Shown here: positions 18,882 to 28,563 of the stretch, in pieces
Layout: every line of letters begins with the position of its first letter
How positions within the stretch are numbered: position 1 is the first letter of the stretch
NCBI GenBank assembly: GCA_001443005.1
Contig: LEKQ01000008.1
Span: 26,851 to 90,850 of the forward strand
DNA: 64,000 nucleotides
From: a bacterium GBS-1
GTDB lineage: Bacteria > Synergistota > GBS-1
Direction of reading: 5' to 3'
Position numbers and translations under genes: made by a program
The notes under the pieces: model-generated
What the model was told of the DNA's origin: nothing
The model's input: only the letters and a program-made list of their open reading frames with translations
The model's database searches: none

Positions 18882-19922
18882 TCACTCCTCTCCCCTTTTG
18901 ATACTCAACAGAACCCTCCTTAAGGCATCTAGTTCCTCTAAAACCTTTCCAGCTCCAAGGGCAACGCAGTACATCGGGTCATCGCTAAGGTAAGCCGGAA
19001 CCCCAACTTCCCTACTTATCATCTTATCCAAACCCTTAAGTAGGGATGTTCCACCAGTCATGACTATACCTCTGTCTATAATATCCGCGGAAAGCTCAGC
19101 AGGCGTTTGCTCAAGCACAGTTTTAACCGCATCGACTATCTTCTGGGCCACGGGTTTTAAAACCTCGCGTATTTCTGATGAGTTTATCTCCTTTACCCTC
19201 GGAACCCCTTCTCTCAAATCTCTTCCCTTAACCTCCATAAATACCTCTTCCATCTCATCATCCACATTACCTATCGTCTTCTTTATGTTCTCCGCCATCT
19301 GCTCACCAATTACAAGCTCGTGAACCTTGCTCATATACTCCACTATCGCACTATCCATCTCATCCCCAGCCACTTTTATGGATTCCCTGACAACTATACC
19401 ACCTAAAGATATAACTGCAACCTCGGTCCTTCCCCCTCCTATATCAAGAATCATATTACCCCGGGGCTCATGAATCGGCAATCCAGCACCTATCGCAGCA
19501 GCAAGGGGTTCCTCTATGAGATAGGCCTCCCTCGCCCCCGCCTGAAGAGTAGCATCCACCACAGCCCTCCGCTCCACCTCAGTAATACCTGAGGGGACGC
19601 AAACTATCACCCTCGGCTTAAACAGCCACCTCCTACCGTGAACCTTGCTCATGAAATACCTGAGCATCATCTTAGTAACGTCGAAATCAGCTATGACGCC
19701 GTTTTTCATGGGCTTTATTGCTTCTATATCCTGTGGCGTCTTTCCTATCATCTTTTTCGCCTCTTCCCCAACAGCTATTATCTCTTTGCTCGCCTTCTGT
19801 ATAGCAACGACCGAGGGCTCGGAAATAGCTATTCCCTTACCCTTAACGTAAACCACAGTGTAAGCCGTTCCCAGATCTATGCCTATGTCCTTGGAGAATA
19901 AACCTGAAATAAAATCAAACAC
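18882..19922 (-). CDS. mreB: Rod-shape actin-like protein MreB
   Basis: 346 residues, the normal MreB length. The actin-fold phosphate loops are DIGIDLGTAYTVVYV and MILDIGGGRTEVAVISLGG, and the adenosine motif is IVMTGGTSLLKGLD. MreB filaments organise cell-wall elongation. It is first in the mreBCD-mrdA-minCDE-rodA series, just downstream of radC, an order widespread in Firmicutes. Confidence 0.96.
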   Translation of the reverse strand: MFDFISGLFSKDIGIDLGTAYTVVYVKGKGIAISEPSVVAIQKASKEIIAVGEEAKKMIGKTPQDIEAIKPMKNGVIADFDVTKMMLRYFMSKVHGRRWLFKPRVIVCVPSGITEVERRAVVDATLQAGAREAYLIEEPLAAAIGAGLPIHEPRGNMILDIGGGRTEVAVISLGGIVVRESIKVAGDEMDSAIVEYMSKVHELVIGEQMAENIKKTIGNVDDEMEEVFMEVKGRDLREGVPRVKEINSSEIREVLKPVAQKIVDAVKTVLEQTPAELSADIIDRGIVMTGGTSLLKGLDKMISREVGVPAYLSDDPMYCVALGAGKVLEELDALRRVLLSIKRGEE

Positions 19923-19926
19923 AATA

Positions 19927-20619
19927 TTATCCCTCCTCTAAAATCGCCTTCCGCGCGAAGCTATAAAATCTATTCTTACCGACTATTATATGATCATCAA
20001 AGATCGCCCCTAACTCTGAAACCAACCTCCTTATCTTCTCCGTAACGGCGATATCTTCAGGGCTTGGGGTGGGGTCTCCAGAGAGATGATTATGGGAAAG
20101 CACAACACGCGAGGCATTGGCCTTAACTAAAGCACTTATTACCTCTCTTGGATAAAAGGGGCTCTCAGTTAAAGTCCCTTGACTCACCTTCCTCACTCCC
20201 AAAAGCCCACACTTAGCATCAAGGAGCAAAACATAAACTTCTTCCCGTTCCACGGGGAAAACGCTCTTTAGAAACCTATAAGCCTCAAAGGGGTTGGAAA
20301 TCCTAACATTAACGGAAAAATCACTTCTCTGCACCCTCCTTAATATCTCGGAGATCGCTTTAATCTGGCAGGCCTTGGCGAAACCAACACCATTCACCCT
20401 CTCTAGCTCATCCAAAGGAGCGTCCAAGATGCCCTTTATACCACCAAAGTGATTAAGCAGTCTCTCAGAAAGCTCCAAGACGCTAACCCCTGCAGAACCG
20501 GTCCTAAGTATTATAGCTAAAAGCTCAGCTTCGGACAAAGAAACCTCACCATATAGCTTCATCTTTTCCCGAGGCTTTTCCCCATCAGGCCTAAACCTAA
20601 ACGAGGAACGGGTTCCCAT
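19927..20619 (-). CDS. radC: RadC-family JAB/MPN protein
   Basis: 230 residues. An N-terminal UPF0758 helical part with helix-hairpin-helix (LERVNGVGFAKACQIKA) precedes a JAMM metal-binding domain with HNHLSGDPTPSPED near residue 173. Despite the name, a DNA-repair role is doubtful and the function is unsettled. The start overlaps the end of the metallo-hydrolase gene by 23 bases. Confidence 0.9.
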   Translation of the reverse strand: MGTRSSFRFRPDGEKPREKMKLYGEVSLSEAELLAIILRTGSAGVSVLELSERLLNHFGGIKGILDAPLDELERVNGVGFAKACQIKAISEILRRVQRSDFSVNVRISNPFEAYRFLKSVFPVEREEVYVLLLDAKCGLLGVRKVSQGTLTESPFYPREVISALVKANASRVVLSHNHLSGDPTPSPEDIAVTEKIRRLVSELGAIFDDHIIVGKNRFYSFARKAILEEG

Positions 20620-21226
20620 AGATCTCTTCCTCTATAGTTGTCTCTTCTCCATGACCAGGATAAACCTTCGTCAGCCTCGGTAGCTTAAATAGCCTATTTT
20701 TTATGGAGTCTATCAAGGATTCCCAAGAGCTGCCAGGGAAATCTGTCCTTCCAACGGATCTGCAAAATAGGGTATCGCCCGAAAAAAGCAGATAAGCCTC
20801 ACGAACGTAAAAACAAACGCTACCAGGAGTATGCCCCGGCGTATGAATGACCTCTATCTTAAGGTTACCTAACTCGATCAAATCTCCATTATTCAGATAG
20901 ACATCAGCTTTGGGTGATATGATGACGCTCCCTAACCACACGGAGAGATTTAAAGCTGGGGAAGTGAGCATAGGCGCATCCTCTCTATGAATCAATATCT
21001 TGGCTCCCTCATATCTCCTCTTAATAGCAGCGTTCCCAGCTATGTGATCAGCATGCCCATGCGTGTTCAGTATGTACTTCAAGTTGAACTTGTTCCTTTC
21101 AATGAAGTCTATTATAGGACTCGGATCACCGCCAGGGTCAACTACCAGCGCAACCCTGCTATCCTCGTCGGCTAAAAGATAAGCATTTGAGGCGAGCTCC
21201 CCCAACACCCATCTCTTCAGGATCAT
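20597..21226 (-). CDS. Glyoxalase II-like metallo-beta-lactamase hydrolase
   Basis: 209 residues. The metal-binding THGHADHI motif is near residue 55, with VDPGGDP before it and [21 protein letters not shown] and [11 protein letters not shown] after it. This fits the short GloB/YcbL-like thioesterases that hydrolyse S-lactoylglutathione or related thioesters; the true substrate here is unknown. It overlaps dtd upstream by four bases. Confidence 0.82.
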   Translation of the reverse strand: MILKRWVLGELASNAYLLADEDSRVALVVDPGGDPSPIIDFIERNKFNLKYILNTHGHADHIAGNAAIKRRYEGAKILIHREDAPMLTSPALNLSVWLGSVIISPKADVYLNNGDLIELGNLKIEVIHTPGHTPGSVCFYVREAYLLFSGDTLFCRSVGRTDFPGSSWESLIDSIKNRLFKLPRLTKVYPGHGEETTIEEEIYGNPFLV

Positions 21227-21687
21227 CCTCCCCGAGGCCTCCTCCTATCCTCGCTATCAAGCATGATGGTGACAGGACCATCGTTATAAATCTTAACTAA
21301 CATCATGGCACCGAACTCACCCGTCTCAACCCTTACCCCCCTATCTCTTAGCTTATTTATGAAAAGCTCATACATCTCTTTACCCTTCTCTGGAGGGGCA
21401 GCATCGGTAAAGCTAGGCCTCCTTCCCTTCCTGCAATCGGCATAGAGCGTGAACTGAGATACAACCAGAACCTCACCTCCAACATCAAGCAGAGATAGGT
21501 TCATCTTTCCCTCCTCATCTGGGAAAACTCTCAGATTAACCACCTTATCCACCAGGTAATCCAAATCCTCAATAGTATCGCTCTGCCCCACACCTAAAAG
21601 CAATACGAAACCTTTGCCTATTTTACCAACCTCTTTCCCCTCTATGTAAACTGCGCCCTCCTTAACGCGCTGTATTAAGGCTCTCAA
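21223..21687 (-). CDS. dtd: D-aminoacyl-tRNA deacylase
   Basis: 154 residues, family length. Conserved blocks are [15 protein letters not shown], the [17 protein letters not shown] segment that holds the catalytic Ser-Gln-x-Thr, and the Gly-cisPro region [12 protein letters not shown], which appears as NDGPVT, close to the usual NDGPVT. It removes D-amino acids and glycine from mischarged tRNA. It sits between relA/spoT and the hydrolase, as in many Firmicutes. Confidence 0.93.
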   Translation of the reverse strand: MRALIQRVKEGAVYIEGKEVGKIGKGFVLLLGVGQSDTIEDLDYLVDKVVNLRVFPDEEGKMNLSLLDVGGEVLVVSQFTLYADCRKGRRPSFTDAAPPEKGKEMYELFINKLRDRGVRVETGEFGAMMLVKIYNDGPVTIMLDSEDRRRPRGG

Positions 21688-21693
21688 GCTACC

Positions 21694-23916
21694 TCATCCC
21701 TCCCGCTGAACGCTTACCACACTGTTTATCTCCCTCATCTTCCCCAGAAGATTATATAGGAAGTTAAGGCTCTTTACCCTTATAACCATGGCTATATCAG
21801 CCATACCACTTGAACGAACTTTAACAACCATGGAATCTATGTTTATGCCAAATGAAGCTACCTCCCTCGAGATATCCGCAACTAAACCAGGTCGATCAAA
21901 GGCCTCTATTCTTATCCTCACAGGGAAGGTCTCCTCGATAAACCTACCCCACCAGACGTCAACGAACCTCTTAGGGTCAAGACTCTTAATAGACCTACAA
22001 TCTTTTCTATGAACGGTTATACCCCTTCCTTTAGTCACATAACCTATAACTTCATCACCGGGCACCGGAGTACAGCACTTGGCGAGGTTAACCTGAATCC
22101 CATCCACACCTTCAACCACTATGCCGAGAGGTGTGGAGATCTTCCTTCTTTCAGGCTCCCTCCTCTCCTCAGCTACTTTAAAGCCAAGAAGTTTCTGAAG
22201 AACGCTGCTTACCGAAAGGGTACCTTCCCCTATGCCGAGAAGAAGGTCCTCCTCACTAAGAAACCCAAACTCTTTAGCCAACTCGTTAAGCTTAGACGAC
22301 GTTAAGACCTTCTGATCGTCAACACCTCTCTGTCTTATGTCCTTAGCAAGTATCTCCCTACCCTTCTTTATCAAGAGCTCCTTTTCCCTTATTTCCCTCT
22401 TTCTAAACCACTGCCTTATCTTCGTCCTAGCTTTCGATGTCTTAACGAAGTTCAACCAATCTCTGCTTGGAGCACCGTGAGATGAGGTTAATATCCTAAC
22501 GATATCTCCATGCTGAAGCTCGTAATCGAGGGGAACGATTCTGTTATTAACTATCGCACCGACACAGCTATTCCCAACATCAGTATGAATGGCATAGGCG
22601 AAATCCACCGGCGTTGACCCCTTAGGAAGGGCCAAGATATCACCCTTGGGGGTAAAAACATAAACCTCCTCTACCTCGGACAGCTCCGTCTCAAGCCCTT
22701 CACTAAACTCATCAAGGCTTATAACATCCCTCTGCCACTCCAACAACCTTCTAAACCAAGATATCTTTTCCTCAACACTATCTATCTTCCTTTTACCTTC
22801 CTTGTATCTCCAATGAGCAGCTATACCATACTCGGCAACGCGGTGCATCTCCCACGTTCTTATCTGAACCTCAAGGGGCTCCCCCCCAGGTCCAACGACC
22901 GTAGTATGAAGAGATTGATACATGTTAGACTTAGGCATGGCTATGTAATCATCGAAATGCCCTGGGATGGGCCTCCATAAGCTGTGGACTACTCCCAAAA
23001 CCGTATAACATTCATTAACGGTATTCACTATAACTCTAACGGCGTGCAAATCCATAACTTCGTTTAAGCTAAGGTTCTTCTTCTTCATCTTCTGATATAT
23101 GCTGTAAAAATGCTTGGGCCTCCCCTGAACGAAGGCGTTAATGCCTATCTTATCAAGCTCAGCACTGAGGATCTTCTTAACCTCCTCTATATAGGCCTCT
23201 CTCTCCTTTCTCGTCTTCGTAACGTAGTTCGAGATCGTCTCATACATCTCGGGGTTAAGAACCTTAAAGGAGAGGTCCTCAAGCTCCCACTTAAGCTTAT
23301 ATATCCCCAAGCGATGGGCCAAGGGAGCGTATATCTGCAAGGTTTCCTTAGCTATCCTCTCCCTCTTCTCAGGCGGAAGATAATCTACGGTGCGCATATT
23401 ATGAAGCCTATCAGCCAGCTTTATGATAACAACCCTTATGTCATGAGCCATAACGAGGAACATTTTTCTTAAGTTCTCTATCTGATAGGAGTGCTCGTCC
23501 TTAAACGGAATAGAACTCAGCTTGGTCACACCCTCAACCAGGCGAATAACAGTTTGTCCAAACTCCCGCTCTAACTCCTCTCGAGAGCAGGAGGTATCCT
23601 CCAAGACGTCATGAAGAAGCGAAGCCGCTATGGTTTCCTCATCCATCCCAATCTCAACAAGGATCTTCGCTACCGCAAGAGGATGAGTCATATAGGGCTC
23701 TCCCGAGAGCCTTTTTTGCTCAGCATGGAATTTCTTAGCAAAAGAAAAAGCCCTATCTATTAAGTTTAAGTCTACCTTATCCTCCTTTTTCTCCAAAAGG
23801 TTTCTAAGCTCTTCATAAGCTTTATCTACATCCTCAGAACTGGATAACGCTATGGACTTCGTATCCTTCCAAAGCCTTTCTTCCGTTGAGATCTCTGAGC
23901 TCGATGAGGAATGCAA
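21694..23916 (-). CDS. spoT: Bifunctional (p)ppGpp synthetase/hydrolase RelA/SpoT
   Basis: About 740 residues. The HD hydrolase domain carries ASLLHDVLEDT and KLADRLHNMRT. The synthetase domain includes DLHAVRVIVNTVNECYTVLG and YIAMPKSNMYQSLHTTV. TGS (VYVFTPKGDILALPKGSTPVD) and C-terminal ACT (IRIEAFDRPGLVADISREV) domains follow. Intact HD and synthetase motifs suggest a Rel-type enzyme with both activities. The start is unsure: a TTG at 23916 has a strong GGGGAGGTGG site but lies 83 bases inside the apt end. A later TTG near residue 41 is possible. Confidence 0.92.
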   Translation of the reverse strand: MHSSSSSEISTEERLWKDTKSIALSSSEDVDKAYEELRNLLEKKEDKVDLNLIDRAFSFAKKFHAEQKRLSGEPYMTHPLAVAKILVEIGMDEETIAASLLHDVLEDTSCSREELEREFGQTVIRLVEGVTKLSSIPFKDEHSYQIENLRKMFLVMAHDIRVVIIKLADRLHNMRTVDYLPPEKRERIAKETLQIYAPLAHRLGIYKLKWELEDLSFKVLNPEMYETISNYVTKTRKEREAYIEEVKKILSAELDKIGINAFVQGRPKHFYSIYQKMKKKNLSLNEVMDLHAVRVIVNTVNECYTVLGVVHSLWRPIPGHFDDYIAMPKSNMYQSLHTTVVGPGGEPLEVQIRTWEMHRVAEYGIAAHWRYKEGKRKIDSVEEKISWFRRLLEWQRDVISLDEFSEGLETELSEVEEVYVFTPKGDILALPKGSTPVDFAYAIHTDVGNSCVGAIVNNRIVPLDYELQHGDIVRILTSSHGAPSRDWLNFVKTSKARTKIRQWFRKREIREKELLIKKGREILAKDIRQRGVDDQKVLTSSKLNELAKEFGFLSEEDLLLGIGEGTLSVSSVLQKLLGFKVAEERREPERRKISTPLGIVVEGVDGIQVNLAKCCTPVPGDEVIGYVTKGRGITVHRKDCRSIKSLDPKRFVDVWWGRFIEETFPVRIRIEAFDRPGLVADISREVASFGINIDSMVVKVRSSGMADIAMVIRVKSLNFLYNLLGKMREINSVVSVQREG

Positions 23917-24349
23917 AGGCTACCACCTCCCCCCCAAGCCGCTCTATAAGCCTCTTAGATGCAAGGACAGTTCCGCCCGTAGCAAGGAGATCATCAACTA
24001 TCAACACTTTCTCCCCCTTAGATACGGCATCAATATGAATCTCAAGGCGCTCCTCACCATACTCAAGGGTACAGGTCTCAAATATCTTATCCCAGGGAAG
24101 CTTGCCAGACTTCCTTATCGGAACGAAGCCGGCTCCGAGCATGTAAGCCAATGGTGCACCGAAGATAAAACCCCTCGCTTCTATGGCAGCCACCTTATCT
24201 ATCGCCTTATCTCTAAAGGGCTCGGCTAAAAGCTCCAAAGCACGCTTAAAGGCTTCCTCGTCCTTTATCAAGGTCGTTATGTCCCTGAAAAGTATACCCT
24301 TCTTGGGAAAGTCAGGTATCGACCTTATCCTCTCCTTAAGATCTATCAA
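23834..24349 (-). CDS. apt: Adenine phosphoribosyltransferase
   Basis: 171 residues. The PRPP-binding loop is VLIVDDLLATGGT, and the adenine-site region includes IEARGFIFGAPLAYMLGAGFVPIRK. It converts adenine and PRPP to AMP in purine salvage. It overlaps the recJ stop by four bases. The recJ-apt-relA order is common in Firmicutes and related phyla. Confidence 0.95.
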   Translation of the reverse strand: MIDLKERIRSIPDFPKKGILFRDITTLIKDEEAFKRALELLAEPFRDKAIDKVAAIEARGFIFGAPLAYMLGAGFVPIRKSGKLPWDKIFETCTLEYGEERLEIHIDAVSKGEKVLIVDDLLATGGTVLASKRLIERLGGEVVAFAFLIELRDLNGRKALEGYEVHSVIQF

Positions 24350-25989
24350 GCCAGATCACCCCCATTAAGTAATGCTTCCACCCTGAAACAGGGCATTCCG
24401 GTGAAGCTATCCACCCCCCAAAAACCAAGAAGAGAGACTCTGCCTCCATCTTTGAGCGAGAGCTCCCCATCTAAGGAAAAAACGTCAAATAGGAAACCAT
24501 CCTTCATAGCTTTAAAGACACGATCGCTGCCAGAATTCACCTTTTGAATTATAACATCCTCTAAAAGCAAAACAGGGCGAGGATTACCCTTACCCCAAGG
24601 GTAGAGCGAAGAGAGCTCAAAGGCCAATTTATTCGTTAGATCCCCAACCTCAAGCCTATCATCTATCCACAGAGTCTCCTCCAAAGAAGGCGCCTTGCCT
24701 TGAACGAACTCTAAGAGCTTCTCCCTAAACTTAAAAAGGTTCTCCTCCCTTAGGGAAAAGCCACCTGCCATCTCATGGCCACCATAGGCCTCAAGGAACT
24801 CAGAGCAGTAAGATAGGGCTTCGCTCACGTTAAACCCTTCAACCCCTCGCGCCGACCCCTTAACTTTTCCATCCTTCCTACACATTAAAAAGGTTGGCCT
24901 ACCATGCTTTTCAACGAGCTTAGAGGCAACTATCCCCAAAACGCCGATGTGCCAACCCTCCTCACACAGAAAAACCAATGGTAAATCTCTAATATGGCCC
25001 TCAGCTTCACTCAATATCCTTCCCTCAACGCTCTTTCTCCTTGAGTTAAGGAGATTAAGCCTCCTTGAGAGTTCCTTAGCTCTTGAGGGAGATTGAGTTA
25101 AAAGCAGGCTAACGCTTAAGTCAGCTATGTCCATCCTACCAGCAGCGTTGAGCCTTGGAGCCAGTATGAAGGAGATAACCCACTCATCGATTCTCCTTGA
25201 AAGTCTTACCCCAGACTCCTTAAGAAGCTCCCTTATGCCCAGCCTAATCGGTGGGTTTAAGAGCTTCAATCCCTCCCTAACAAGTATCCTATTTTCGCCC
25301 CTTAAGGGAACTATGTCGGCTATCGTCCCTAAGGCGACCAGGTCAAGTAGCTCAATCAGAGGTCTCCCTACGAAGGCAGAGGCGAGCTTCCAAGCCAAAC
25401 CAACGCCAGAGAGCTCCTTAAAGGGGTAGTTACAACCCCGCTGTTTAGGATTGATTATTATCGCCCCATCGGGCAAGCGCTCCCCAGGTATGTGATGATC
25501 CGTTATGATGAAGTCAAGCCCAAGCCTTTTCCCCTCCTCAACAACATCTATGCTGCTTATACCGCAATCAATCGTCACTATGAGAGAAAAGCCTTTGTCG
25601 CGAGCGTATCTTACTATGTCAGAGTGAAGGCCATATCCTTCCTTAACTCTATGGGGGATAAAGTAGCTTATCCTATCCCCAAAGGCCTCTTTAAAGGCCA
25701 AAAGAAACAAAGCCGTTCCTGTAACGCCATCTACATCATAATCGCCGTAAACCAAAACCTTCTCCCCTCTAAGAGAGGCCAGGCGTAGCCTCTCCACCCC
25801 TTCAGAGACACCCTTCATCATATAGGGGTCGTGGAGCTTGTCAAGCGTCGGAAAGAGGAAGGACTCTACATCATTTTCCTCCTCAATCCCACGATTTATA
25901 AGCACTGAAGCGGTTATAGGAGATATACCATACTTAAGGCTAAGCAGGCTCTTCTTAACGGGATCTACACTCCTTAACACCCAGGGCAT
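24346..25989 (-). CDS. recJ: Single-strand-specific exonuclease RecJ
   Basis: 547 residues. DHH-family motifs are VYGDYDVDGVTGTALF (motif I), TIDCGISS, ITDHHIPGE (motif III), and the DHHA1 GGHEMAGGFS region. RecJ is the 5'-3' single-strand exonuclease of recombination and mismatch repair. The ATG at 25989 lies 26 bases downstream of the comEC stop. Confidence 0.94.
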   Translation of the reverse strand: MPWVLRSVDPVKKSLLSLKYGISPITASVLINRGIEEENDVESFLFPTLDKLHDPYMMKGVSEGVERLRLASLRGEKVLVYGDYDVDGVTGTALFLLAFKEAFGDRISYFIPHRVKEGYGLHSDIVRYARDKGFSLIVTIDCGISSIDVVEEGKRLGLDFIITDHHIPGERLPDGAIIINPKQRGCNYPFKELSGVGLAWKLASAFVGRPLIELLDLVALGTIADIVPLRGENRILVREGLKLLNPPIRLGIRELLKESGVRLSRRIDEWVISFILAPRLNAAGRMDIADLSVSLLLTQSPSRAKELSRRLNLLNSRRKSVEGRILSEAEGHIRDLPLVFLCEEGWHIGVLGIVASKLVEKHGRPTFLMCRKDGKVKGSARGVEGFNVSEALSYCSEFLEAYGGHEMAGGFSLREENLFKFREKLLEFVQGKAPSLEETLWIDDRLEVGDLTNKLAFELSSLYPWGKGNPRPVLLLEDVIIQKVNSGSDRVFKAMKDGFLFDVFSLDGELSLKDGGRVSLLGFWGVDSFTGMPCFRVEALLNGGDLA

Positions 25990-26015
25990 TAAGATTCACC
26001 TCAAAAAAGATTATA

Positions 26016-27179
26016 TCAGAGTTTCAATGAAGGTAATAGCTTAATAGAAAGCATAGATATAAAAAATATGATCTCGATCATAAGCTTCACCAAAGGGGCG
26101 ATGAACTCACCCAAAATGGGGACGAAGGATAGGAAGGCAAAGGGGAGAGCCAAGGAGAATATGGGGATAGCTATCAAGTTAGACAGAAAGGAAGCCAAGG
26201 GGATATAGTTAAAGTGAATGGCAAGCAGTGGGAAAGTAGCAATTTGAGGAGCGATATAAAGGAAGATCGGAGAAAGACGAAGCTCTATAGCCAAGGCTAT
26301 CGAGAGAAAAACGGCAAAGGAGAGCTCAAATCCCACATCCCATAAAACGAAGGGGTTCCAGAACTCAAGCAGGAGACCTGCAGCTCCAACGAGATTTAGC
26401 GAACTCGTCCTTAACCCAAGAAGCTTACCCAAAACCATAAGTAAAAATAATATATATGCCCTTAAGGCCGATGGCTGAAAGCCTATCATATAGGTATAAG
26501 CCGTTAAAAGGACAGATGAAAGAATAAGGCCCAACCTTGGGTGAATACCCAAAGCCTTAAGGGAAAGCAAGGTAAGGCCAGCTAACAACCCCACGTGAAG
26601 ACCCGAAACTGCAAGGAGATGGCCTAAGCCCGAGCGATAGACAACCTCTTTAATCGAAGGGAGCATACCTCTTTTATCCCCAAAAAGGGCACCATAGATA
26701 AAGGATGCTACATCCTCAGGGTAAAGCTCCTTCAATCGCTTGAGGAAAGGGTCCTCTCGAAGAGAAACGAGATTAAAGGACTCCACCTCTATCATTCTGT
26801 AATACCCCCTGCTCCAGAGATAGCCCCTCTTTTCAGAGGGTACAAATGCCAAGCACCCCTTTATCTTATAAATCCCATCCTTAAGGTACTTAGACAGAAA
26901 GAACTTCTCTTCTCGACTAAGGTGAGCCAAGTTTCCCTTAACCTCAAAAACCCCCTCTACTTCAGCCTTGGGAAAATCTACGGAAGGGAAACGAAGCTCA
27001 GAGTATAAAATGCCCAATATACAAAAGGTAAAAATTAAAAAATAACTACACTTAAAAGAGAGAATGACAAGGAAAATTAAGATCACAAGGAGAAAGAAAG
27101 GGCTAAAGCGATAAAACCACGTGATTCCAACTCCCAAGCTAAAGCTTAAGAAGACAAGAAGCAGGGGGTATCCCATCAA
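26016..27179 (-). CDS. comEC: ComEC/Rec2 competence channel, short form
   Basis: 387 residues. It has several N-terminal membrane segments, a soluble segment that may be the DUF4131/OB-like part, then the competence domain with GLGHLLAVSGLHVGLLAGL, a hallmark of ComEC, and more membrane helices to the end. ComEC forms the inner-membrane channel for DNA uptake. Many ComEC proteins are 700 or more residues and end in a metallo-beta-lactamase domain; that domain is absent and the next gene, recJ, begins at once. It overlaps the comEA stop. Confidence 0.86.
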   Translation of the reverse strand: MMGYPLLLVFLSFSLGVGITWFYRFSPFFLLVILIFLVILSFKCSYFLIFTFCILGILYSELRFPSVDFPKAEVEGVFEVKGNLAHLSREEKFFLSKYLKDGIYKIKGCLAFVPSEKRGYLWSRGYYRMIEVESFNLVSLREDPFLKRLKELYPEDVASFIYGALFGDKRGMLPSIKEVVYRSGLGHLLAVSGLHVGLLAGLTLLSLKALGIHPRLGLILSSVLLTAYTYMIGFQPSALRAYILFLLMVLGKLLGLRTSSLNLVGAAGLLLEFWNPFVLWDVGFELSFAVFLSIALAIELRLSPIFLYIAPQIATFPLLAIHFNYIPLASFLSNLIAIPIFSLALPFAFLSFVPILGEFIAPLVKLMIEIIFFISMLSIKLLPSLKL

Positions 27180-27754
27180 AAGGTTATCAAACCTTTTATC
27201 TTCTCTAACTTCTTCTCACCGATGCCCTTAACCTTTAGGAGGTCCGACGGGCTCTTAAAGGGACCGTTCTTTTCTCTATAATTCACTATCCTCTGAGCTA
27301 TGGTTTTACCTATGCCGGGAAGTTTCTCAAGCTCCTCAACCGATGCCTTGTTAACGTTTATTAACTTCTCTCTTCTACCAGCCTGGGCTTCCTCACCAAC
27401 CGAAGGTGTCTGAACCTTGGTACCCTCAATGGTCGGAACGGATATATTCTCCCCATCCTCAACGACCCGAGCGAGATTTATGCTCCTTACATCAGCGCTT
27501 GGGGAAAGCCCTCCAGCCAACTCGATAACCTCAAAGACCCTCGACCCCTTGTAAACCTTGTAAACGCCTGGATTTTTCACAGCACCATGCACGTAAACGT
27601 AGATCTCCTTCAGTGACGGTTTTTCATCCTCTGATTTAACTATCACACCAGAAGGTGGTGGAGAAAGCCTGTCATACAGATGAAAACCAAAGGCAGCAAC
27701 TATAATAAACACAACTATCCAAATTAGCCCAGATCTCTGCTTATCAGAAAACAT
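27176..27754 (-). CDS. comEA: ComEA-like helix-hairpin-helix DNA receptor
   Basis: 192 residues. One N-terminal membrane segment (GLIWIVVFIIVAAFGFHLY) is followed by an SLBB domain (IYVYVHGAVKNPGVYKV) and a C-terminal double helix-hairpin-helix (LEKLPGIGKTIAQRIVNYR and KVKGIGEKKLEKI). This is the standard ComEA layout: an anchored double-strand DNA receptor that hands DNA to ComEC. It starts one base after the enoyl-CoA hydratase-like gene. Confidence 0.93.
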   Translation of the reverse strand: MFSDKQRSGLIWIVVFIIVAAFGFHLYDRLSPPPSGVIVKSEDEKPSLKEIYVYVHGAVKNPGVYKVYKGSRVFEVIELAGGLSPSADVRSINLARVVEDGENISVPTIEGTKVQTPSVGEEAQAGRREKLINVNKASVEELEKLPGIGKTIAQRIVNYREKNGPFKSPSDLLKVKGIGEKKLEKIKGLITF

Positions 27755-28525
27755 CTACCTTCCCTTCCAGTTCGGCTTTCTTTTCTCGAGAAAGGCCCTT
27801 ATACCCTCCTTAGCATCCTCAGTCTGAGCTAAAAAGGTGAAAAGCTCGCTGGCGTAATCTAAAGCCTCGTGATAGGGAAGATCCTCGGAGGCATAGATCC
27901 CCCTTTTAGCGAGTTCTATCGCCAAGGGGTTCTTTTCAGCCAACATTAAGGCGAAGCTTTTCGTCTCCTCCTCCAAACTATCATCTGGAACGACCCTGTT
28001 AACTAAACCTAGCCTATAGGCCTCATGAGCATCGATCCACTCTCCCAACAGGACCATCTCAAGGGCCTTTTTCCGCCCCACACATCTTGCGGCTACCACG
28101 CCAGGCCCTATGCAGGCTAATCCAACCCTTATTGCTGTAGTTCCTATCTTGGCGTTTTCTGAGGCAATGGCGAAATCGCTCGCCATCATCAGACCCGCGC
28201 CGTTAGCGAGAACATAACCTCTAACCGAAGCTATAACAGGCTTCTTCATCCTAGCTATAGTGTGGTTGTGAAGCTCCATAAGTTTCACGAAATCCCTTAA
28301 ATCCTCGCCTTCTCTCCTGAGAAACTCATTTAAATCTATACCGGCGGAAAAGTTATAACCTTGAGCCTTAATGACCACAACCTTGACCTGAGGATCATCG
28401 TCGAACTCCAAGAGCGATTGATTAAGCTGGGTCGCTAAAGCAACGTTAAACGTATTCATAAACTCTGGGCGATTGAGAGAGACAAAACCTATAGGAGCCT
28501 CTTTTTCCTTAACTATCTCCGCCAT
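27755..28525 (-). CDS. Enoyl-CoA hydratase/isomerase family protein
   Basis: 256 residues of the crotonase fold. The oxyanion-hole motifs are NFSAGIDLNEF and RGYVLANGAGLMMASDFAIAS, followed by AKIGTTAIRVGLACIGPG. The residues that separate hydratases from isomerases or hydrolases are not decisive, so the reaction is open. It is the last catabolic gene on the strand before comEA and may process an acyl-CoA formed by the upstream cluster. Confidence 0.85.
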   Translation of the reverse strand: MAEIVKEKEAPIGFVSLNRPEFMNTFNVALATQLNQSLLEFDDDPQVKVVVIKAQGYNFSAGIDLNEFLRREGEDLRDFVKLMELHNHTIARMKKPVIASVRGYVLANGAGLMMASDFAIASENAKIGTTAIRVGLACIGPGVVAARCVGRKKALEMVLLGEWIDAHEAYRLGLVNRVVPDDSLEEETKSFALMLAEKNPLAIELAKRGIYASEDLPYHEALDYASELFTFLAQTEDAKEGIRAFLEKRKPNWKGR

Positions 28526-28563
28526 TAAGTTTCCCCCTTTATTATAAAAAAATTATAACACAC

